A stretch of DNA of 64,000 bases from positions 124,001 to 188,000 of the forward strand of contig CANMEQ010000005.1 of NCBI GenBank assembly GCA_947497065.1. Reading direction: 5' to 3'. This stretch comes from an uncultured Paracoccaceae bacterium. GTDB taxonomy: Bacteria; Pseudomonadota; Alphaproteobacteria; Rhodobacterales; Rhodobacteraceae. The notes under the pieces were generated by a model. That model saw only the letters and a program-made list of their open reading frames with translations, did no database searches and had not been told where the DNA came from. Within the stretch, counting starts at the first letter, position 1, and each line of letters begins with the position of its first letter. Of this stretch, positions 60,374 through 64,000 are shown piece after piece. A program made the position numbers and the translations under genes.

Positions 60374-62215
60374 TCATTGTTGTTGGGCCACTGCTGCTGC
60401 AAAGGCGCGACTGTCGACGGCGAGGTTGGCTTGCGAAAAAGGGGTTTTTGTGTCGCCGTTGTCGAAGAACTGGCTGTCGACGGCCACGATTTTCCACGTG
60501 CCATCGACGTTGAGCAAGAAGGGGGAGCCGCTGTCGCCTTGGGCGGTGTCGCATTCGTGCAGGATGGAATTGTCTTCGAAGGCTTCGACGATGCGGCAGC
60601 CTGCGTTGCCGGACATGTTATCGCCCGTGTCCCAGCTGTAGCCCGCCTGATTGACCAGCAGACCGGAGCGCGCGATTTGGCTGAGGTCATCGGTGGTGAG
60701 TTCGTGGATGTCGAGGTAGCCGATTTCGGTGCCCAGATCACGGTCGAGAACGACCAGCGCCCAATCGTGGCCGTTGCCGCCACCAGCAGGCTGGGTGTCG
60801 GGGCTGTAGGAGGGATCGAAGACGGCGCCGGTGACTTTGGCTTCGCCTTGGGAGGTGCCTTTGGTCAGGCCTGCGGTGAAGTGCAGGGGCACCAAGGTTT
60901 CATCGCCGGTGTCGGTGACGCAGTGGGCGGCGGTGAGGACCAGCGCAGGGCCGACCAATGTGCCGGTGCAGGTGCCTTCTTGGAGATCCAAGGAGCCGAT
61001 GGCGCGCCAGGGCATTTGGGTGGTGTCGACCAAGAAACGGTCGTCGCGGCCGAAGAAGTGGTTTTCCAGCCCCGCGGGGCGGGAGCGGCCCAGACAATCG
61101 GCGGTGTCGGTGAAAGGTTCGCAGGTGCCGTTGCCGCCGCTGGGTTCGTTGCAGGTGCCATCGAAGGCGGTGGTGCAGGTGTCGGTGCGGTTGCGCAGAT
61201 AGGCCACGGCGGCGCAATCGGTCACATCAGTGCCGGAGGTGCAATTGTCGGTGCCGATACCGGGTTCGTCACATTCGCCATCATTGGCCCATTGGCAACT
61301 GTCTTCGCCACCCAGTGCCAAGGCGCGGCAATCGGAGGCGTCTGTGCCTGCGTCGCAAAAGAGGGTGCCGCCGAAGGTTGCGTCATCGCATTCGCCGTCG
61401 TTGGAATATTGGCAGCTGTCATCGCCCAATTGGCCGCGCAGGGTGGCAGGCACGAGGGCGAGGAGGCGGGCGAGGGCTTCGGGAGAGTTTCCGAACATGT
61501 CGCAATCGGTCGCATCGGAGCCGTCGATGCAGGCGCCGCCGCCGCCGTAGCGCGGCTCGTCGCATGCGCCGTCGTTGGCCCATTCGCAGCTGTCGTCATC
61601 AAGGTTTGCAGCCAGTTGCCGGCAATCGGCGCTGTCTGTTCCCGCATCGCAAAACCCGCCGCCGCCGTATTGGGCTTCGTCGCATTCGCCATCGTTGGCG
61701 TATTCGCAGGTGTTGCCTGCGCCGCCTGTTTGGGCAGCGGGTTGGGTTTGCGCTTCGAGGCAATCGGAGGCGTCTGTGCCGGTGTCGCACAGGCCTGTGC
61801 CGCCGAAGTTGGCATCGTCGCATTCGCCGTCGTTGGACCAGCGGCAGCTGTTGTTGCCAAGAGCGGTGATGGTGTTTTGGGCGGTGGCTAAGGCGCGGGC
61901 GCGGTCGAGGAAATTGGTTTCGCGTTGCAGGACCCATGCGCCGCAATCGGTGTAGTCGGACCCATCAACGCAGGCGCCTGTTCCGGCGAAGCGGTATTCG
62001 TCGCATTCGCCATCGTTGGCAAATTCGCAGCTGTCATCGGAGATGTTTTGGGCCAGCAGGGCGCAATCGGCTGTGTCGGTGCCGGGGTCGCAATAGCCTT
62101 GGCCGCCGTAGCGCTCTTCGTCGCATTCATTGTCATTCGCGTAGTCGCAAGAATTTTGCGCCATGGCGGGGAGGGCGAGTGTTAGGAAAAAGCAGGTGAT
62201 GAAATATCGTAACAT
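60374..62215 (-). CDS. Exported trypsin-like serine protease with eight cysteine-rich repeats
   Basis: A 613-residue protein with a signal peptide (MLRYFITCFFLTLALPAMAQ). Residues ~23-380 hold eight repeats of ~29 residues with four cysteines, C-x(A/S)NDGECDE-x-x-x-GG-x-G-x-CD-x-GTD-x-x-DC, separated by short spacers. An S1 protease domain from ~383 to the end has His431 (VLTAAHC), Asp484 (HDWALVVLD) and Ser562 (QGDSGSPF). The acidic repeats recall calcium-stabilised LDL-A/LNR modules. A TTGAGG ribosome binding site supports the ATG at 62215. It is likely secreted; target unknown. It interrupts the tpa-tauR order. Confidence 0.87.
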   Translation of the reverse strand: MLRYFITCFFLTLALPAMAQNSCDYANDNECDEERYGGQGYCDPGTDTADCALLAQNISDDSCEFANDGECDEYRFAGTGACVDGSDYTDCGAWVLQRETNFLDRARALATAQNTITALGNNSCRWSNDGECDDANFGGTGLCDTGTDASDCLEAQTQPAAQTGGAGNTCEYANDGECDEAQYGGGGFCDAGTDSADCRQLAANLDDDSCEWANDGACDEPRYGGGGACIDGSDATDCDMFGNSPEALARLLALVPATLRGQLGDDSCQYSNDGECDDATFGGTLFCDAGTDASDCRALALGGEDSCQWANDGECDEPGIGTDNCTSGTDVTDCAAVAYLRNRTDTCTTAFDGTCNEPSGGNGTCEPFTDTADCLGRSRPAGLENHFFGRDDRFLVDTTQMPWRAIGSLDLQEGTCTGTLVGPALVLTAAHCVTDTGDETLVPLHFTAGLTKGTSQGEAKVTGAVFDPSYSPDTQPAGGGNGHDWALVVLDRDLGTEIGYLDIHELTTDDLSQIARSGLLVNQAGYSWDTGDNMSGNAGCRIVEAFEDNSILHECDTAQGDSGSPFLLNVDGTWKIVAVDSQFFDNGDTKTPFSQANLAVDSRAFAAAVAQQQ

Positions 62216-62258
62216 AGTCGCCTCAAGCATTTGTGATGGCGCGACTAAACAGGATTGG

Positions 62259-62290
62259 GCGCGTCCCGTCCACAGGGGAACGGGACGCGC
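62259..62290 (-). terminator. Strong GC hairpin after tpa
   Basis: GCGCGTCCCGT and ACGGGACGCGC form a perfect 11-base stem with a 10-base loop, starting 11 bases beyond the tpa stop on the minus strand. No T-run follows; it may be an attenuator or a Rho-dependent/stabilising element before the protease gene. Confidence 0.5.
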
Positions 62291-62300
62291 GGCGTTGGTT

Positions 62301-63689
62301 TTAGCCGAACACGCGCGTGAGTGCGCCATCGACGGCGGTGGTGATTTCGTCGATGTCATCGGCGGTGGCGATGAGGGGCGGTGAGAAACACAGCGTGTTG
62401 TTTTTGCCCGGCACGGAGCGGTTGGTGGCGCCGATGATCACGCCTTGTTGCATGCAATCGGCGACAACAGCGGCGGCGAGTTTTTCGTGCACGGGGTCTT
62501 TGCTGTCGCGGTCTGCGACGAGTTCGGCCCCGCAGAACAGGCCCTTGCCGCGCACATCGCCGATGACTTTGTGCTTTTCAGCCAGCGCGTTCAGGTTGGC
62601 CACGAGGCGTGCGCCCATGGCCGTGGTGTTGGCGAGCAGGCCTTCGTCTTCGATGATGCGCATGTTTTCCAGCGCGGCGGTGGGCCCAGAGGTGCAGCCG
62701 CCGAAGGTGGAGATGTCGCGGAAGTAGTTCAGCGGGTCATCGGCGTTGTCTTTGAACATGTCGAAGACCGCTTCGGTGGTGACGCAGATAGAGATCGCGG
62801 CATAGCCGGAGGCCACGCCTTTGGCCATGGTCACGATATCGGGTTGGATGCCGTAGTGCTGGTAGCCGAACCATTCACCGGTGCGCCCGACGCCGCAGAC
62901 GACTTCGTCGATGTGCAGCAAGATATCGTATTTTTTGCAAATCTCTTGGACGCGGGGCCAGTAGCCTTCCGGCGGGGTGATGACGCCGCCGCCAGCGGTG
63001 ACCGGTTCGAGGCACAAGGCACCGACGGTGTCTGGGCCTTCGCGCAGGATGATCTCTTCGATTTGGTTGGCGGCCCATTCGCCGTAGTTTTCCACCGGTG
63101 CGCCGTCTTGTTCGTGTTTGCGGTATTCCATGCAGTGTGGGACGCGCACGAAGCCCGGTGTGAAGGGGCCGTATTGGGCATTGCGTTCGTCTTGGCCGCC
63201 TGCGGACATGCTGGCGATGGTTGAACCGTGGTAGTCACGGTCGCGGTAGAGGATTTTGTGTTTCTTGCCGCCGTAGCGTTTGTGGGCGATTTGGCGGACC
63301 ATTTTAAAGCCCTTCTCGTTCGCCTCGGATCCGGAGTTGGCGTAGTAGACGCGGGACATACCGGGCATTTTTTCGATCAGCTTTTCGGCGAACAGCGCGC
63401 CGGGGATCGTGCCGACGGTGCCGCCGAAGAAGTTCATTTTCATGATTTGATCGCGCACGGCGTTGGCGATGCTTTCGCGGCCATAGCCGACGTTGACGGT
63501 CCAGACGCCACCGGCGACAGCATCGAGATGCTCCTTGCCGTGTTGGTCCCAGACGCGCAGGCCTTTGCCTTCGACGATGATGCGCGGCTCGCCCGTCTCG
63601 AAGGGTTTGTGCTGGATCAGGTGGTGCCAGACGTGCGCGCGGTCTGCGTCGATCACGTGGCTGAGGTCGTTTGCTGATTGTCCGTCCAT
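62301..63689 (-). CDS. tpa: Taurine:pyruvate aminotransferase
   Basis: A 462-residue class III aminotransferase moving the amino group of taurine to pyruvate, giving sulfoacetaldehyde and alanine. It begins MDGQSANDLSHVIDADRAHVWHHLIQHKPFETGEPRIIVEG, characteristic of Tpa. YYANSGSEANEKGFKMVR binds the cofactor phosphate, LLHIDEVVCGVGRTGEWFG carries the PLP Asp, and VTMAKGVASGYAAIS has the Schiff-base lysine. Sulfoacetaldehyde feeds Xsc in the same cluster. The upstream gap carries a putative TauR operator. The taurine importer tauABC is not in the window. Confidence 0.95.
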   Translation of the reverse strand: MDGQSANDLSHVIDADRAHVWHHLIQHKPFETGEPRIIVEGKGLRVWDQHGKEHLDAVAGGVWTVNVGYGRESIANAVRDQIMKMNFFGGTVGTIPGALFAEKLIEKMPGMSRVYYANSGSEANEKGFKMVRQIAHKRYGGKKHKILYRDRDYHGSTIASMSAGGQDERNAQYGPFTPGFVRVPHCMEYRKHEQDGAPVENYGEWAANQIEEIILREGPDTVGALCLEPVTAGGGVITPPEGYWPRVQEICKKYDILLHIDEVVCGVGRTGEWFGYQHYGIQPDIVTMAKGVASGYAAISICVTTEAVFDMFKDNADDPLNYFRDISTFGGCTSGPTAALENMRIIEDEGLLANTTAMGARLVANLNALAEKHKVIGDVRGKGLFCGAELVADRDSKDPVHEKLAAAVVADCMQQGVIIGATNRSVPGKNNTLCFSPPLIATADDIDEITTAVDGALTRVFG

Positions 63690-63759
63690 TTGAGCCTCCG
63701 AAGGGAATCAATGCGCGGGTGCGCGTTGGTCTGACTATCCCCCGCTTTTTCGGTTTGAG

Positions 63760-63792
63760 TTAGGTCCAGATGTGCACCCCAAATGGCACCAG
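63760..63792 (-). promoter_or_regulatory. Putative TauR direct-repeat operator upstream of tpa
   Basis: On the minus strand, CTGGTGCCAT (63792-63783) and CTGGACCTAA (63769-63760) form a direct repeat with a 23-base period, 70-100 bases before the tpa start. The second copy fits CTGGACYTAA exactly. Confidence 0.55.
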
Positions 63793-63804
63793 TTTTGTGG
63801 GGGC

Positions 63805-63833
63805 TTGACCTTCTAGTGACTGGAACCTTTATG
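63805..63833 (+). promoter_or_regulatory. CueR/MerR-type copper-responsive promoter
   Basis: CTTGACCTTCTAGTGACTGG followed by AACCTTTATG resembles copper ATPase promoters: a TTGACC -35 box and a long spacer with a partial CCTTC...GGAA dyad. A TTTATG-like -10 lies 25-30 bases before the copper ATPase start codon. The right half-site is imperfect. Confidence 0.6.
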
Positions 63834-63855
63834 GAAGGGGTGAAGGAGCGTTCTG

Positions 63856-64000
63856 ATGGCGACACTGAGATTCGAGATTGAGGGTTTGAACTGTGGTTCG
63901 TGTGCGGCGCGGGCGCAGAAGGCGATGGAAGGGGTGGATGGCGTTGTGTCTGCCCATGTGAATTTGGCCGATCACACGGCGGTGGTGGAGGCGCCTAAGG
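63856..64000 (+). CDS. Copper-translocating P-type ATPase, N-terminal metal-binding domain (3' end outside window)
   Basis: The first 48 codons of a gene cut by the window edge. It begins MATLRFEIEGLNCGSCAARA, a heavy-metal-associated domain with the CxxC metal site in LNCGSCAAR and the usual KAMEGVDGVVSAHVNLADHTAVV. A GAAGGAGCG ribosome binding site precedes the ATG. The HMA domain together with the CueR-like promoter points to a CopA-type Cu(I) exporter; a stand-alone CopZ chaperone cannot be excluded from the fragment. It is divergent from tpa. Confidence 0.8.
   Translation, partial: MATLRFEIEGLNCGSCAARAQKAMEGVDGVVSAHVNLADHTAVVEAPK

Noticed and set aside
60397-62150. Periodic DNA repeats in the protease gene as a CRISPR or satellite array
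   Set aside because: The periodicity comes from the eight coding repeats. Unit spacing is irregular, the third positions vary, and there are no short identical repeats with unique spacers.

Overview
The window looks like a chromosomal segment of a marine Rhodobacterales (Roseobacter-group) alphaproteobacterium. Supporting markers are a CycM-type membrane cytochrome c, a TrcR/DUF1013 regulator, COQ9, the Yej oligopeptide transporter, a short alphaproteobacterial SRP RNA, and above all a taurine-dissimilation and sulfite-oxidation locus of the Roseobacter kind. Coding density is very high. No intergenic stretch exceeds 300 bases, many genes overlap by 1-4 bases, and no prophage, insertion sequence, CRISPR array or rRNA operon was seen.

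Layout. 1-5 kb: end of pheT, a LysR regulator divergent from a methyltransferase, ytoQ, mscL, an Lrp regulator, a DUF1304 protein and two tandem microproteins of 21 and 24 residues. 5-18 kb: housekeeping genes (rpsU, coq9, a quinone oxidoreductase, RNase T2, trcR, recR, ebfC, dnaX, rsgA, SRP RNA, nudC, pheA, cycM) plus an ankyrin-repeat/phosphatase gene pair. 18.5-24.5 kb: yejABEF peptide importer. 24.5-36 kb: a fumarylacetoacetase-family hydrolase, a D,D-carboxypeptidase, a HAD hydrolase, clpS, an RsmC-like methyltransferase, an SDR lacking its catalytic lysine, a lipoprotein, hemF, hemE, hemC, an oxidoreductase, an FAD oxidase and a CAU tRNA.

36-48.6 kb is a galactoside catabolic locus. A sugar ABC transporter, an alpha-galactosidase, a beta-galactosidase, galM and the lower De Ley-Doudoroff enzymes (lactonase, dgoK, dgoA) lie on the minus strand. 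They diverge from an IclR regulator and the transporter ATPase. A perfect GTTTCA-N5-TGAAAC palindrome in the divergent promoter is the likely operator. Galactose dehydrogenase and galactonate dehydratase are not in the window.

48.6-63.7 kb is the taurine/sulfite locus, all on the minus strand: tpa, a cysteine-repeat serine protease, tauR, xsc, pta, ackA, a TauE/SafE exporter, then soeA-X-Y-soeB-soeC. Taurine nitrogen goes to pyruvate via Tpa. Xsc releases sulfite and acetyl phosphate, Pta and AckA use the acetyl phosphate, and sulfite is exported by TauE or oxidised by SoeABC. Genes X (193 aa, exported) and Y (56 aa, one membrane helix) sit between soeA and soeB with overlapping start and stop codons, and I do not recognise either as a known Soe component. 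Paired CTGG-type direct repeats about 22-23 bases apart precede tpa, tauR and xsc and look like TauR operators. The window ends in a copper P-type ATPase gene with a CueR-like promoter.

The most unusual structures are (1) a polar 11-base tandem repeat, TATGGGTNNGG, present as three dispersed clusters, one of which encodes the C-terminal tail of protein Y; (2) the two-gene insertion inside the soe operon; (3) the eight-repeat cysteine-rich protease inside the taurine cluster; and (4) the tandem microprotein pair.
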